From NCBI GenBank assembly GCA_902546975.1, contig CACCLU010000002.1:124001-188000 (forward strand): DNA of 64,000 bases. Reading direction: 5' to 3'. Within the stretch, counting starts at the first letter, position 1, and each line of letters begins with the position of its first letter. The DNA is from an uncultured Alphaproteobacteria bacterium. Its GTDB lineage: Bacteria > Pseudomonadota > Alphaproteobacteria > HIMB59. Of this stretch, positions 26,013-35,029 are shown piece by piece. Under the pieces are notes generated by a model. It made no database searches. It was not told the origin of the DNA and was given only the letters and a program-made list of their open reading frames with translations. Made by a program: the position numbers and the translations under genes.

Positions 26013-27210
26013 CTACATCAAATCCTATTGCTTTAGCTGCAGTAAATAAATCTTTATCACCTCGTCCACACATATTTAAAATTACAACTTTATTTTTATG
26101 TTTATTTTTAAACGCTTTAATTAAGTAGGCTAGGGCATGAGAAGGCTCAAGTGCAGGAATAATTCCCTCTAGTTTTGAACATGTTTGAAATGCTTCAAGT
26201 GCTTCTTTATCAGTTATACCAAAGTACTTAACTCTTTTAATATCTTTTAGATGGGAGTGTTCTGGCCCTACGCCAGGATAATCGAGGCCGGCAGAAATAG
26301 AGTGGGCCTCTTTTATTTGTCCATCATTGTCTTGTAAGACATAACTGTAACTACCATGTAAAATACCTGGAGTTCCAGATGTCATTGTAGCAGCTGTCTC
26401 TTCTGTTTTTGCGCCTCTACCAGCCGCCTCAACTCCAATAATTTTCACCTTTTTATCATTCAAAAATGGATAAAATAAACCCATGGCATTTGAACCACCT
26501 CCAACGCAAGCAATCAAATAATCTGGTAGTTTTTTCTCTGCTTTTAATATTTGCTCTCTAGCTTCTTTTCCAATTACAGATTGAAAATCTCTTACCATTT
26601 TTGGATAGGGGTGAGGACCTGCGGTAGAGCCGATAATATAAAAAGTATCTCTGACGTTTTTAATCCAATCTCTTAAAGCTTCATTCATTGCATCCTTTAA
26701 GGATTTACTGCCAGACTCAACAGGAATAATGGTGGCTCCTAGAAGCTTCATTCTAAAAACATTAGGTTTTTGTCTTTCGATATCTTTAGACCCCATGTAA
26801 ATATAACAAGGAAGACCAAAAAGAGCACAAACAGTAGCTGTTGCAACTCCGTGTTGTCCAGCACCTGTTTCAGCAATAATTCTTGTTTTGCCCATTTTTT
26901 TTGCAAGGAGTATTTGCCCGAGGCAATTATTGATTTTATGGGCTCCTGTATGATTTAGCTCATCTCTTTTAAAATATACTTTTGGTCCATTAATATATTT
27001 AGATAAATTTTTAGCAAAGTGCAAAGAGGAGGGCCTACCCACGTAGTTTTTAAAAAGATCATTTAGCTCTTTTCTAAATTTTTTATCCTTTTGAATTTTT
27101 TTGTAAGATTTATCTAAATTTAATAATAGGGGCATTAATGTTTCTGAGACATACATGCCTCCGAACTCACCAAATCTTCCAACAGAGCTAGGTTGTTTAT
27201 AAGTTTTCAT
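26005..27210 (-). CDS. trpB: tryptophan synthase beta chain
   Basis: The 401-residue PLP enzyme joins indole and serine. The PLP lysine lies in [10 protein letters not shown] (about residue 85-92), the phosphate loop is [12 protein letters not shown], and the [17 protein letters not shown] start is the usual N-terminus. [12 protein letters not shown] and the C-terminal [12 protein letters not shown] are intact. It shares its stop with the trpF start side (1-base overlap at 27210) and overlaps trpA by 8 bases, which allows coupled translation for the alpha-beta complex. Confidence 0.96.
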   Translation of the reverse strand: MKTYKQPSSVGRFGEFGGMYVSETLMPLLLNLDKSYKKIQKDKKFRKELNDLFKNYVGRPSSLHFAKNLSKYINGPKVYFKRDELNHTGAHKINNCLGQILLAKKMGKTRIIAETGAGQHGVATATVCALFGLPCYIYMGSKDIERQKPNVFRMKLLGATIIPVESGSKSLKDAMNEALRDWIKNVRDTFYIIGSTAGPHPYPKMVRDFQSVIGKEAREQILKAEKKLPDYLIACVGGGSNAMGLFYPFLNDKKVKIIGVEAAGRGAKTEETAATMTSGTPGILHGSYSYVLQDNDGQIKEAHSISAGLDYPGVGPEHSHLKDIKRVKYFGITDKEALEAFQTCSKLEGIIPALEPSHALAYLIKAFKNKHKNKVVILNMCGRGDKDLFTAAKAIGFDVDE

Positions 27211-27836
27211 TAATTATAAATCGATGAAATAATACCATCTATCAAAGTAAGGCTTTTTTCACCTGGTTGTTCCTCTACACCAGAATTTATATCAACAAAA
27301 TTCGCACCTGTTAAGCTAATTGCTTTTTTGATATTAGTGACATTTAGACCTCCTGATAAAATATAAGGAAGTTTTTTAATATTTTTAAAATCAGACCAAT
27401 CCCAAGTTTTATTGTTTCCTCCAGGCATCTGATTTGAAGAGGGTTTCGTTTCAATAAGGAACTGATCTACATCTATTAATTCAGTTGTTTTAAAATCTTC
27501 TGGGGATATAGATTTATATATATTTTTCTTAAAATTACATTTCACTTCGCTTATGAATTTTTGATCTTCATTCCCGTGAAGTTGAATTGTATCAAAATCA
27601 AAAACTTCTAATTTATTTTTAATCTCATCAATCGATGGATTAACAAAAACACCAACAAATTTATCTTTATGTAATTTAAAGTATTGGTTAATAAGAGATA
27701 ATGTGTCTATATCTATAAACCTTGGACTCTTTTCGTAAAAAATTAACCCTTGATATGAAATATTTAAATCTAGACAGTGATTAATTATAGCTGGATTATT
27801 TTGTCCACAAATTTTTATTTTTATATTGTTCACCAT
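27210..27836 (-). CDS. trpF: phosphoribosylanthranilate isomerase
   Basis: This 208-residue TIM barrel isomerises N-phosphoribosylanthranilate. The catalytic cysteine is in KIKICGQ (residue 10). The region that in TrpF carries the general-acid aspartate reads [17 protein letters not shown], with Glu129 where Asp is usual. [19 protein letters not shown] and [12 protein letters not shown] are present. The start codon lies inside the end of pyrF, overlapping it by 41 bases, and its stop overlaps the trpB start. Pathway context (trpF-trpB-trpA) supports function despite the unusual residue. Confidence 0.9.
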   Translation of the reverse strand: MVNNIKIKICGQNNPAIINHCLDLNISYQGLIFYEKSPRFIDIDTLSLINQYFKLHKDKFVGVFVNPSIDEIKNKLEVFDFDTIQLHGNEDQKFISEVKCNFKKNIYKSISPEDFKTTELIDVDQFLIETKPSSNQMPGGNNKTWDWSDFKNIKKLPYILSGGLNVTNIKKAISLTGANFVDINSGVEEQPGEKSLTLIDGIISSIYN

Positions 27837-28503
27837 ATTTTTTTAATAAATCTAAAGGTTTTTTGCTCTCTATTAATTCTCTGCCTATTACGACAAAGCT
27901 TGCACCATCTTGTAAAGCATTATGAACAAAAGTAACTCTTTTTTGATCATCATTTCTAGCAAACATTTTAACACCTGGTGTTATTTTAATTAATTTTTTA
28001 AATTTTGCCAAAATTTTCAGGTCATCACCTGAGCAAACAAGCCCGTGAATGTTTTCATTCATTGCGATTTCAGTATATTTTTTTACAAGTTTTTTTGTAT
28101 TTCTCTCTTTATATAATTTATTGCTATCTTTTCCATCTAAGCTCGTCAATAAGGTTACACCTAAGATTTTAGTTTTAAGTTTATTTTTCTTAATAGAGTT
28201 TAAAGCAGCTTTGATCATCTCGCTACCTCCTGATATATGCAAGGTAAGAAAATCAGGATTTATATTCGATAAAGAGTCAATTGCACCACTAACAGTATTA
28301 GGAATATCATGAAGTTTTAAATCGAGAAATAATTTACTTTTTTTCTTTTTAATTTCTGAAATTAGTTCGTTTGAACGTTTATTATAGAAAGACCTATAAC
28401 CAACTTTAAAACCATACACATGATAATGTAGTTTTTTTACAATACTTATATTTTGAGCATTGGATTTGAGGTCTAAAGCAATAAAAGATTTAAATTTTCT
28501 CAT
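27796..28503 (-). CDS. pyrF: orotidine 5'-phosphate decarboxylase
   Basis: This 235-residue enzyme makes UMP from OMP. The catalytic LFLDLKLHDIPNTV block carries the Lys-x-x-Asp pair, IALDLKSNAQN is the substrate-binding Asp at the N-terminus, and TPGVKMFARNDDQKR and VVIGRELIES bind phosphate. Length agrees with bacterial PyrF. It overlaps ihfB by 14 bases upstream and trpF by 41 bases downstream, so it sits in a dense operon. Confidence 0.94.
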   Translation of the reverse strand: MRKFKSFIALDLKSNAQNISIVKKLHYHVYGFKVGYRSFYNKRSNELISEIKKKKSKLFLDLKLHDIPNTVSGAIDSLSNINPDFLTLHISGGSEMIKAALNSIKKNKLKTKILGVTLLTSLDGKDSNKLYKERNTKKLVKKYTEIAMNENIHGLVCSGDDLKILAKFKKLIKITPGVKMFARNDDQKRVTFVHNALQDGASFVVIGRELIESKKPLDLLKKYGEQYKNKNLWTK

Positions 28504-28795
28504 TCAACTTTTTATTAATATATTCACTTGCCTTGAATGTAACTTTCCATTTAGATGGAATATATATTTTTTTCTTATTTCTAGGATCAGATCCAAATCT
28601 AGAACTCATAAACTTAATTTTAAAAACACCAAAATTTCTTAATTCTATCGATAGATGATCACTTATATTTTCTTCTAAAATTTCGAAGAACCTTCTAAAT
28701 ATATCCTCGTTAATTTTAGGAGTTAAGTCAGTCTCATATTGGAGATAAGTCTTTAGTATGTCAGATTTATTCTTCTTTAGGGTCCTTATCCTCAT
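28490..28795 (-). CDS. ihfB: integration host factor beta subunit / HU-family DNA-binding protein
   Basis: This 101-residue protein has the HU/IHF fold: ELRNFGVFKIKFM in the arm region, GSDPRNKKKIYIP (the RNP(R)T-like block with Pro) and KVTFKASEYINKKLN in the C-terminal helix. Position directly downstream of rpsA identifies it as the beta subunit by gene order. IHF bends DNA at specific sites. The ATG used lies inside the end of rpsA (29-base overlap); no later start is available before the conserved residues. The sequence is quite divergent from E. coli IHF. Confidence 0.85.
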   Translation of the reverse strand: MRIRTLKKNKSDILKTYLQYETDLTPKINEDIFRRFFEILEENISDHLSIELRNFGVFKIKFMSSRFGSDPRNKKKIYIPSKWKVTFKASEYINKKLNEKI

Positions 28796-30464
28796 CCAAA
28801 GCCTTACCTAGAATATCTCCTAAAACTGATCCAGATGATTTAGATCCATATTTTTCTAACAAACTTTGTTCTTCATCAATCTCTAGTTGCCTTATAGAGA
28901 GAGAAAATTTTCTATTTGTAAGATCAATAGAGCTAATCTTAGCATCAATTTTTTGACCCTCATTGTACCTCGATATATTCTGCTCCTCTTTATTTTTTGA
29001 TAGCTCTTTTCTTCTGATAGTTGTCTCAATAAAGTTAGCTACCTCAACATCAATACCGTTATTATTAATTTTAGTTATTGTAGCAGAAACAATATCGCCT
29101 TTAGATTTATCTTTAAAAAATTCATTAAATGGATCTGCAGATAATTGCTTTATACCAAAACTAATTTTTTCTTTTTCGGGATCAATTTCTAAAATTTTAA
29201 CCTGAATATTCTGACCTTTTTGATATTTTTTTAGTGTTCTATCACCATTCGAGTCAGTCCATGAGAGGTCATTTTTATGAATAAGCCCGTCTATATTCTC
29301 GTTAAGTTTTGCAAATATACCAAACTCAGTTATGTTTTTAATTTCAGTATCAATTATCTGATCTTTTTTGTATTCATTTAAAATATTTTCCCATGGATTT
29401 GGCTCAGTTTGCTTAATCCCAAGACTTATTCTTTTCTTCTCTTTATCAATTTCTAAAACTTTTACTCTTATATTAAATCCAACTTCGAGTATTTTATTAG
29501 GATGAATATTTTTTTTTGTCCAACTTATGTCGTTAGAGTGTACCAATCCCTCTAAATCTTTTTCTGTAAGTTGAACAAAAGCACCATAATCAGTTATATG
29601 AGTGATTTTTCCGTCGTAAATTTCATTAAGTGAAATTTTCTCTTCAATTTTCTCCCAAGGATCATCTTTTAGCTGTTTATAACCTAAGCTGATTTTGTCG
29701 GAGTCATCTGTCACCTTGAGAATTTTAAATTCATATTTTTTGCCAACCTCTAATACATCCGATGGATGACCTATTCTACTCCAAGATATGTCACTTAAAT
29801 GAACTAAACCATCAATTCCACCAAGGTCAACGAAAGCCCCGTAGTCAGTGAATGTTTTTACTTTACCCGTTACAACAGAGTTACTTTGAGACTTTTCTAA
29901 AATTTGTTTTTTAATTTCTTTCTGTTTCTCTTCTAGAATTGCTTTTCTTGAGACAACAATATTTCCCTTTGAATAATCCATTTTAAGAATTTCAAAAGTT
30001 TCCTCCGTCTTTAATAAATGACTCACATCTCTGACGGGACGAACGTCAATTTGACTTAATGGTAAAAATGCATTTGTGCCCATAATTTTTACATAAAGAC
30101 CAGCTTTGGCTTTACCAACTATAAAGCCTTTTACTCTTTCTTTATTATCAAAAAGTTTTTGAAGTTTTTCCCATGATTTCATTTTTATAGCTTTTTCATG
30201 AGAGACTTTTACATTACCTTCTCTATCTTCTAATTTTTCAACAAACACTTCAATTACTTGACCTGTTTTTAAATCATCTGATGATCCAGTATTAAGAAAT
30301 TCTTCTTTTGGTATCTGACCCTCGCTTTTATATCCAATATCAACTGTAATGTGTTGATCACTTATTTTGAGAATTGTTCCAGAGATTATTTTATTTGCAG
30401 CGATTATATTTTTTGTTTCGAATTGTTGGTCTAGCAATTTGCTATACTCGTCATTAGATATCAT
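28767..30464 (-). CDS. rpsA: ribosomal protein S1
   Basis: This is a 565-residue protein with six S1 RNA-binding repeats. The repeats show V.G.V......YGAFVDLGG(I)DGLVHLSDISW-type blocks (residues about 200-265, 280-350 and 370-440), and the last two are more divergent. S1 binds mRNA and helps start translation on the 30S subunit. The conserved aroA-(cmk)-rpsA-ihfB order is seen here without cmk. A 65-base gap upstream (30465-30529) separates it from aroA; a weak sigma-70-like site may lie there, but it is not strong enough to list. Confidence 0.95.
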   Translation of the reverse strand: MISNDEYSKLLDQQFETKNIIAANKIISGTILKISDQHITVDIGYKSEGQIPKEEFLNTGSSDDLKTGQVIEVFVEKLEDREGNVKVSHEKAIKMKSWEKLQKLFDNKERVKGFIVGKAKAGLYVKIMGTNAFLPLSQIDVRPVRDVSHLLKTEETFEILKMDYSKGNIVVSRKAILEEKQKEIKKQILEKSQSNSVVTGKVKTFTDYGAFVDLGGIDGLVHLSDISWSRIGHPSDVLEVGKKYEFKILKVTDDSDKISLGYKQLKDDPWEKIEEKISLNEIYDGKITHITDYGAFVQLTEKDLEGLVHSNDISWTKKNIHPNKILEVGFNIRVKVLEIDKEKKRISLGIKQTEPNPWENILNEYKKDQIIDTEIKNITEFGIFAKLNENIDGLIHKNDLSWTDSNGDRTLKKYQKGQNIQVKILEIDPEKEKISFGIKQLSADPFNEFFKDKSKGDIVSATITKINNNGIDVEVANFIETTIRRKELSKNKEEQNISRYNEGQKIDAKISSIDLTNRKFSLSIRQLEIDEEQSLLEKYGSKSSGSVLGDILGKALDEDKDPKEE

Positions 30465-30529
30465 AAGTCATTATTAACCTTTCAAATTGTGTAGACTTTT
30501 TAAAGTTTTATCGATTTTTTTCAAGAAAA

Positions 30530-31828
30530 TTAATTACTAAATTGAGAAATATGTTTGAAAAACGACGGATAGCTTGTTTTTACACATGTTTTATCTTTTA
30601 TTATGTTATTTTTTTTACAAATCATATTAGCAATAAAAAAAGACATTAGTATTCTATGATCATCATTGTGTTTAATTATACCAGCACCTTTTTTTAAATC
30701 ATGATTGCCATAAATATATAAATCATAATTTTTAATAATTGATTTTACACCGATTTTTTTTAAATTTTCGTGTATAAGTAATAACCTATTACTTTCTTTT
30801 ACAGTCAATTCTTTTAATCCTCTAAATATTGTAAGACCATCTGCAAAAGACGCTACAATGGACAAAATTGGTATCTCATCTATCTGTAATGGAATATCAT
30901 TAGGTTCAAGTGTAATTGATTTAAGATTTATCTTTTGCTCAACAACTAAATCTGCTATTAATTCACCATGAATTTTTCTCCTTCTAACTACTTTAATATT
31001 ACCTCCCATACTCTTTAAAGTTTTTATATAACCAACCCTTGTTTTATTAAAAAGCATGTTTTTAACTATAAGCTTAGATCCGGGTTTCAAACAAGCTGCT
31101 GAAATTAAAAATGCTGCAGAGGATGGATCACCTGGTACTTTATAGTTTATAGTTTTCAGATCTTTGTCATTTTTCATTTCTATAAACCTATGTATAGAAT
31201 TTTCTTTTACTTTTATGTTATATCCCATCGACTTAAGCATATTTTCTGTATGATCTCTTGTAGTTTTAAATTCTTTAATTTTTACAATCCCATTAGTATT
31301 TAATGCTGATAGCATTATTGCACTTTTGATTTGGGCGGAGGGAATGATTATTTCAAATGTTAATGGAACTGCATTGCCAGTGCCTTTTATTTTAATAGGA
31401 GGAAATATTTTTTTTCTTAACTCAATATTAGCTCCAATCTTAGATAAATGCTCTGTAACCCTTTTCATTGGTCTTTTGCTCAAAGAACTATCTCCAATTA
31501 ATTTTACCTCAATGTTATTAGTTGAAATTAATCCTGAAATTAGCCTTATTCCAGTTCCTGAATTACCAAAATCTATCATCTTTCTTGGTTGAATTAACCC
31601 ACCTGGCGGAATGCCAAAAACTTCAAAACTATTTGTTTTTTTTATTATTTTCACACCCAATAATCTCATAGCTTTAAGAGTGTTTATTACATCTTCACTT
31701 TGTAATAAATTTTTAATTTTTGATTTACCAACAATTTGACCAGTTAAAATCAAAATTCTATGACTAATTGATTTGTCACCCGGAGGTAAATATGTACCTT
31801 TTATTATTCTTTTATAATTAAAAGGCAT
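30530..31828 (-). CDS. aroA: 3-phosphoshikimate 1-carboxyvinyltransferase (EPSP synthase)
   Basis: This 432-residue enzyme adds enolpyruvate to shikimate 3-phosphate. PGDKSISHRILILTG holds the N-terminal catalytic Lys and Arg, FGNSGTGIRL the second motif, and VPGDPSSAAFLI the phosphate-binding region; DEIPILSIVASFADG and LKELTVKESNRL carry the catalytic Asp and Glu. Length is normal. It lies 4 bases downstream of lptB on the same strand. The next gene in this direction is rpsA, with no cmk between. Confidence 0.95.
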   Translation of the reverse strand: MPFNYKRIIKGTYLPPGDKSISHRILILTGQIVGKSKIKNLLQSEDVINTLKAMRLLGVKIIKKTNSFEVFGIPPGGLIQPRKMIDFGNSGTGIRLISGLISTNNIEVKLIGDSSLSKRPMKRVTEHLSKIGANIELRKKIFPPIKIKGTGNAVPLTFEIIIPSAQIKSAIMLSALNTNGIVKIKEFKTTRDHTENMLKSMGYNIKVKENSIHRFIEMKNDKDLKTINYKVPGDPSSAAFLISAACLKPGSKLIVKNMLFNKTRVGYIKTLKSMGGNIKVVRRRKIHGELIADLVVEQKINLKSITLEPNDIPLQIDEIPILSIVASFADGLTIFRGLKELTVKESNRLLLIHENLKKIGVKSIIKNYDLYIYGNHDLKKGAGIIKHNDDHRILMSFFIANMICKKNNIIKDKTCVKTSYPSFFKHISQFSN

Positions 31829-31832
31829 AAAC

Positions 31833-32549
31833 TTAGTTGTAATTTTTACCTAAATAGATTTTTTTTACAAATTTGTCAGAGGTAATTTCTTTTGGACTGC
31901 CAGATTTTATTATTTCTCCATTGTAAATTATGTATCCAAATTCGACGATACTCAAAGCTTCTTTCACATTATGGTCAGTAATAATAATACCAATATTCAT
32001 TCTTTTTAATAAAGATATTGTTGACTTAACTTCTTCTATTGCAATTGGATCTATACCGGCAAAAGGTTCATCAAGTAAAAGAAATTTAGGATTACTTGCA
32101 AGTGCTCTGGCAATTTCAGCTCTTCGTCTCTCACCCCCTGATAGTAATTTACCTTTAGTGTTCTGAAAATTACCTAATGAGAATTGTTTTATTAAACTTT
32201 CGGTTATTTTGATTGAATTCTTTTTGTTATGAAATAGTTCCGCTATCGCAAAAATATTGTCATGCACGCTCAAATCTCTAAAGATTGATGCTTCTTGAGG
32301 TAAATATGAAATACCTAGTTTTGTTCTTATGCTAAGATTTTTATCATTTAAAACTTGTCTATCTAAAATAATTTGACCATTATCTGGAGACAAAAAACCA
32401 GCTACTATATTAAAAAGTGTTGTTTTCCCACTTCCATTAGGTCCAAGTAAACCATTAATCCTATCACTCTTAAACTCAATATTCACACTATTAAGAGCTT
32501 TTTTTGACTTAAAGCTTTTGCTAATTTCAATAAGTTTAATCGTTTGCAT
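31833..32549 (-). CDS. lptB: LPS export ABC transporter ATP-binding protein LptB
   Basis: This 238-residue ABC ATPase drives lipopolysaccharide extraction with LptF and LptG. Walker A is GLLGPNGSGKTTLFN (about residue 33), the signature is LLSGGERRRAEIARAL, and Walker B is KFLLLDEPFAGIDPIA, with H-loop IITDHNV. GILP..ASIF..LS near the Q-loop (SYLPQEASIFRDLSV) is characteristic of LptB. It overlaps lptA by 14 bases and belongs to the kdsD-lptC-lptA-lptB transcription unit. Confidence 0.95.
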   Translation of the reverse strand: MQTIKLIEISKSFKSKKALNSVNIEFKSDRINGLLGPNGSGKTTLFNIVAGFLSPDNGQIILDRQVLNDKNLSIRTKLGISYLPQEASIFRDLSVHDNIFAIAELFHNKKNSIKITESLIKQFSLGNFQNTKGKLLSGGERRRAEIARALASNPKFLLLDEPFAGIDPIAIEEVKSTISLLKRMNIGIIITDHNVKEALSIVEFGYIIYNGEIIKSGSPKEITSDKFVKKIYLGKNYN

Positions 32550-33006
32550 TATTTTCTAATAAAACTTCAACTAGAGATTCATTATTAGCTGAGTTAAGTA
32601 TTCTTTTGTTGTTATCTATATCAGCAATTAATTCACTTCCAGTTAGTAATCTTGTTGGAGATTCAATTGATACATCCCCGACTAGTTTTATTATGTTATC
32701 TTCACGCGTGTAAATAGCATAATTTCCCTTAAAAGTTTCCTCTTCAAACTCTATAACAACATTATTAAAAAGCTCAATTTTAGTGAAAACTTCATCATTA
32801 TTTCTCTCTTCATAATTAGCAATCATCTTATCTGCAAAAGCTATAAATTTATCATTTTTGAACTCTACATCTCCATTTGCGGTGTAGCTTTTATTATTAG
32901 AGTCCCAAATAAGGCTGTCCCCAGCTTTTACATAGCCCTCAGCATTCGCATTAAAAAAAACAAATAAATATAAAAATGAAAAAATTAATTTATTTATTAA
33001 TAACAA
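32536..33006 (-). CDS. lptA: periplasmic LPS bridge protein LptA
   Basis: This 156-residue protein has a signal peptide (MLLINKLIFSFLYLFVFFNANA). The OstA-type beta-jellyroll follows (SLIWDSNNKSYTANGDVEFKN, YAIYTREDNIIKLVGDVSI), with the repeated GDV/GNV turns of the family. It forms the bridge that carries LPS from inner to outer membrane. The 17-base overlap with lptC and the 14-base overlap with lptB place it within the lpt operon. Confidence 0.88.
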   Translation of the reverse strand: MLLINKLIFSFLYLFVFFNANAEGYVKAGDSLIWDSNNKSYTANGDVEFKNDKFIAFADKMIANYEERNNDEVFTKIELFNNVVIEFEEETFKGNYAIYTREDNIIKLVGDVSIESPTRLLTGSELIADIDNNKRILNSANNESLVEVLLENNAND

Positions 33007-33418
33007 ATTCTACCTCACCTTCAAAAAATATTTTACCATCATTGTCATAATTCTTAAAACTTTGAGCTTTTAATAATCCCATTTTATTAATTACCTCTAC
33101 AGGCTCATTACTATTGGATATTTCCTCATTGAGGTTTATTTTTATATCTTTTCCATAAATCTTATATTCTTTATTTTCAAGATACGATTTTCCCTCTAAA
33201 TAAATATTATTATCATCAATTTTATTTAATTTCTCTGAACCAATTTTTGTAATACCTGAGTTACTAAGAACAATACTTGAAAAATTTTCTACAGTTATAG
33301 TTTTTTTACTATAATTTTCTGTCAAAGGTTTTTGGTTTAAAAAATAAATAAAAAATTGAATAATTATAACAAAAATTATTAATGCATTAATAATTTTACT
33401 ACTAAAATTACGTGTCAT
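32990..33418 (-). CDS. lptC: LPS export system protein LptC
   Basis: This 142-residue protein has an N-terminal membrane anchor (residues 9-27, IINALIIFVIIIQFFIYFL), then a short periplasmic beta domain of LptC type ending with FFEGEVEFVINK. It sits between kdsD and lptA, as expected. LptC binds LptA and LptFG and hands over LPS. Sequence identity to known LptC is weak; the call relies on the anchor, the size and gene order. Confidence 0.82.
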   Translation of the reverse strand: MTRNFSSKIINALIIFVIIIQFFIYFLNQKPLTENYSKKTITVENFSSIVLSNSGITKIGSEKLNKIDDNNIYLEGKSYLENKEYKIYGKDIKINLNEEISNSNEPVEVINKMGLLKAQSFKNYDNDGKIFFEGEVEFVINK

Positions 33419-34358
33419 TCTCTAAACATTTTTTAATATTAACAATTCCAACTGGCTTATTTTGGTTTGCAACAATAAGGCTTGTGATAGAATATTTATT
33501 CATTAGAACAATAGCTGAGGAAATTAACAAATCACTCTTTGCCACCACTGGCTTACTTTTCATTATACTAGTAGCTTTTTTGTTCATATCAATCTTTGAA
33601 ATTGATCTTCTTAAATCGCCATCAGTAATGATACCTTTGATTTTTTTATTATTATCTAACACAACAACGCATCCATACTTCTTTTCAGTCATAATCAAAA
33701 CAGCGTCAATGATAGATGAATTAGATTGAATAGAAGGAATATCTGTATCCATAATTTCATTAAGAGTTTTCAATTTTTTTCCAATTTTGCCGCCTGGATG
33801 TAACTCTCTAAATGACTTTTTGTCAAATTTTCTTAAACTTAGCACTGAGCAACAAAGTGCATCACCAAGGGCCAAACACATTGTGGTTGAGGTTGTGGGT
33901 ATTGTTTGCAATTTATCAGCCTCTAAATGATTGGGTATTATTAAATTAATATCAGAGTTTTTTGATAGTAAGCTTTTATTAGATGAAGTTATCGAAATAA
34001 TTTTTAATTTTTTTTTCATACTAAAATTTATTAAATCTGTTAATTCATGCGACTCTCCAGAATTAGATAAAATTATCAAAAGATCATTTTTATCAATGAT
34101 GCCCATATCACCATGACTTGCATCAACTGGATTTAAATAAATTGCTGGTATTCCGGTTGATGTGAATGATGCAGCAATTTTACCTGCAATATTTCCACTT
34201 TTTCCAACTCCTGAAATAATAATTTTACCATTTAGTTGGGATATAAGCTCAACAGCTTCTACAAAATTCTTATCTAAACTTTTTGAAAGTTTAGCTAAAG
34301 CAAGAGATTCTAACTTTATTACATCCTGCCCCACTTTTTTGATTTTAGATTTATTCAT
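33408..34358 (-). CDS. kdsD: arabinose-5-phosphate isomerase (KdsD/KpsF)
   Basis: This 316-residue protein has a SIS sugar-phosphate domain (IISGVGKSGNIAGKIAASF, YLNPVDASHGDMG, LSNSGESHEL) and two C-terminal CBS repeats (about residues 200-315: IMDTDIPSIQSNSSIIDAVL, GIITDGDLRRSI). It makes arabinose 5-phosphate, the precursor of Kdo, the inner-core sugar of LPS. It precedes lptC by an 11-base overlap, so Kdo supply and LPS transport are co-expressed. Confidence 0.93.
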   Translation of the reverse strand: MNKSKIKKVGQDVIKLESLALAKLSKSLDKNFVEAVELISQLNGKIIISGVGKSGNIAGKIAASFTSTGIPAIYLNPVDASHGDMGIIDKNDLLIILSNSGESHELTDLINFSMKKKLKIISITSSNKSLLSKNSDINLIIPNHLEADKLQTIPTTSTTMCLALGDALCCSVLSLRKFDKKSFRELHPGGKIGKKLKTLNEIMDTDIPSIQSNSSIIDAVLIMTEKKYGCVVVLDNNKKIKGIITDGDLRRSISKIDMNKKATSIMKSKPVVAKSDLLISSAIVLMNKYSITSLIVANQNKPVGIVNIKKCLENDT

Positions 34359-34361
34359 TAA

Positions 34362-34994
34362 TTATTTATGAGCAAAAATATCTATTTCTCCCCATCCTTG
34401 TAAATCTAAATCGACCCTTACTTCCATAAACTTCATAATTGATTTAAACATTTTTAATCTCTTTTGATTAATTAATTTATTGTTTAGTGAATTTTTGATT
34501 TCTGACAAATATAAAACATCATTCATGGCATATTCAATTTGTTTTTTAGTTAGCTTATTCTTACTCCAATCGGAGGACTGTTCTGTTTTATCTAATTGTA
34601 TATCTAATAATTCATTAACTAGATCTTTAAGTCCGTGCTTTGAGGAGTAAGTTCGTGTTAATTTTGATGCTACTTTAGTACAAAAAACGTTTTTAACATT
34701 TATTTTCAAATTTTCTTTCAAAACTGCCATATCAAATCTTCCAAAATGGAAAATTTTTGTAAGATTATTATTTTCTAATAATATTTTTATATTTTTTGAT
34801 GATTTTGGAGATAAGTCCTCTTCAAATTTAATTAGATATATTTTTTTATCTGTTTCGTTTCTCAATTGAATAAGACAGAGCCTATCTCTTTTGATATTTA
34901 AACCCAGGGTTTCAGTATCAATAGAGATATCCCCCTTAAAAGATTTTAAAACCTTACTTGGGAGATCATTTTGAAATAATTGATAGTTTGACAT
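34362..34994 (-). CDS. rnd: ribonuclease D-like 3'-5' exonuclease
   Basis: This 210-residue protein is a DEDD exonuclease domain: SIDTETLGLNIKRDRLCLIQL (Exo I), FHFGRFDMAVL (Exo II) and EYAMNDVLYL (Exo III, with the Tyr of the DEDDy subtype). The HRDC domains of full-length RNase D are missing, which is common in this short alphaproteobacterial form. It trims tRNA and other RNA 3' ends. It lies directly upstream of kdsD and divergent from the NDUFA9-like gene. Confidence 0.88.
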   Translation of the reverse strand: MSNYQLFQNDLPSKVLKSFKGDISIDTETLGLNIKRDRLCLIQLRNETDKKIYLIKFEEDLSPKSSKNIKILLENNNLTKIFHFGRFDMAVLKENLKINVKNVFCTKVASKLTRTYSSKHGLKDLVNELLDIQLDKTEQSSDWSKNKLTKKQIEYAMNDVLYLSEIKNSLNNKLINQKRLKMFKSIMKFMEVRVDLDLQGWGEIDIFAHK

Positions 34995-35029
34995 CCTAGA
35001 ACATATATTTATATAAGATAGATATCACA

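Noticed and set aside
27796-27836. The 41-base pyrF-trpF overlap as a frameshift or assembly error
   Set aside because: Both protein ends look normal for their families and both frames are intact, so an ordinary gene overlap is simpler.
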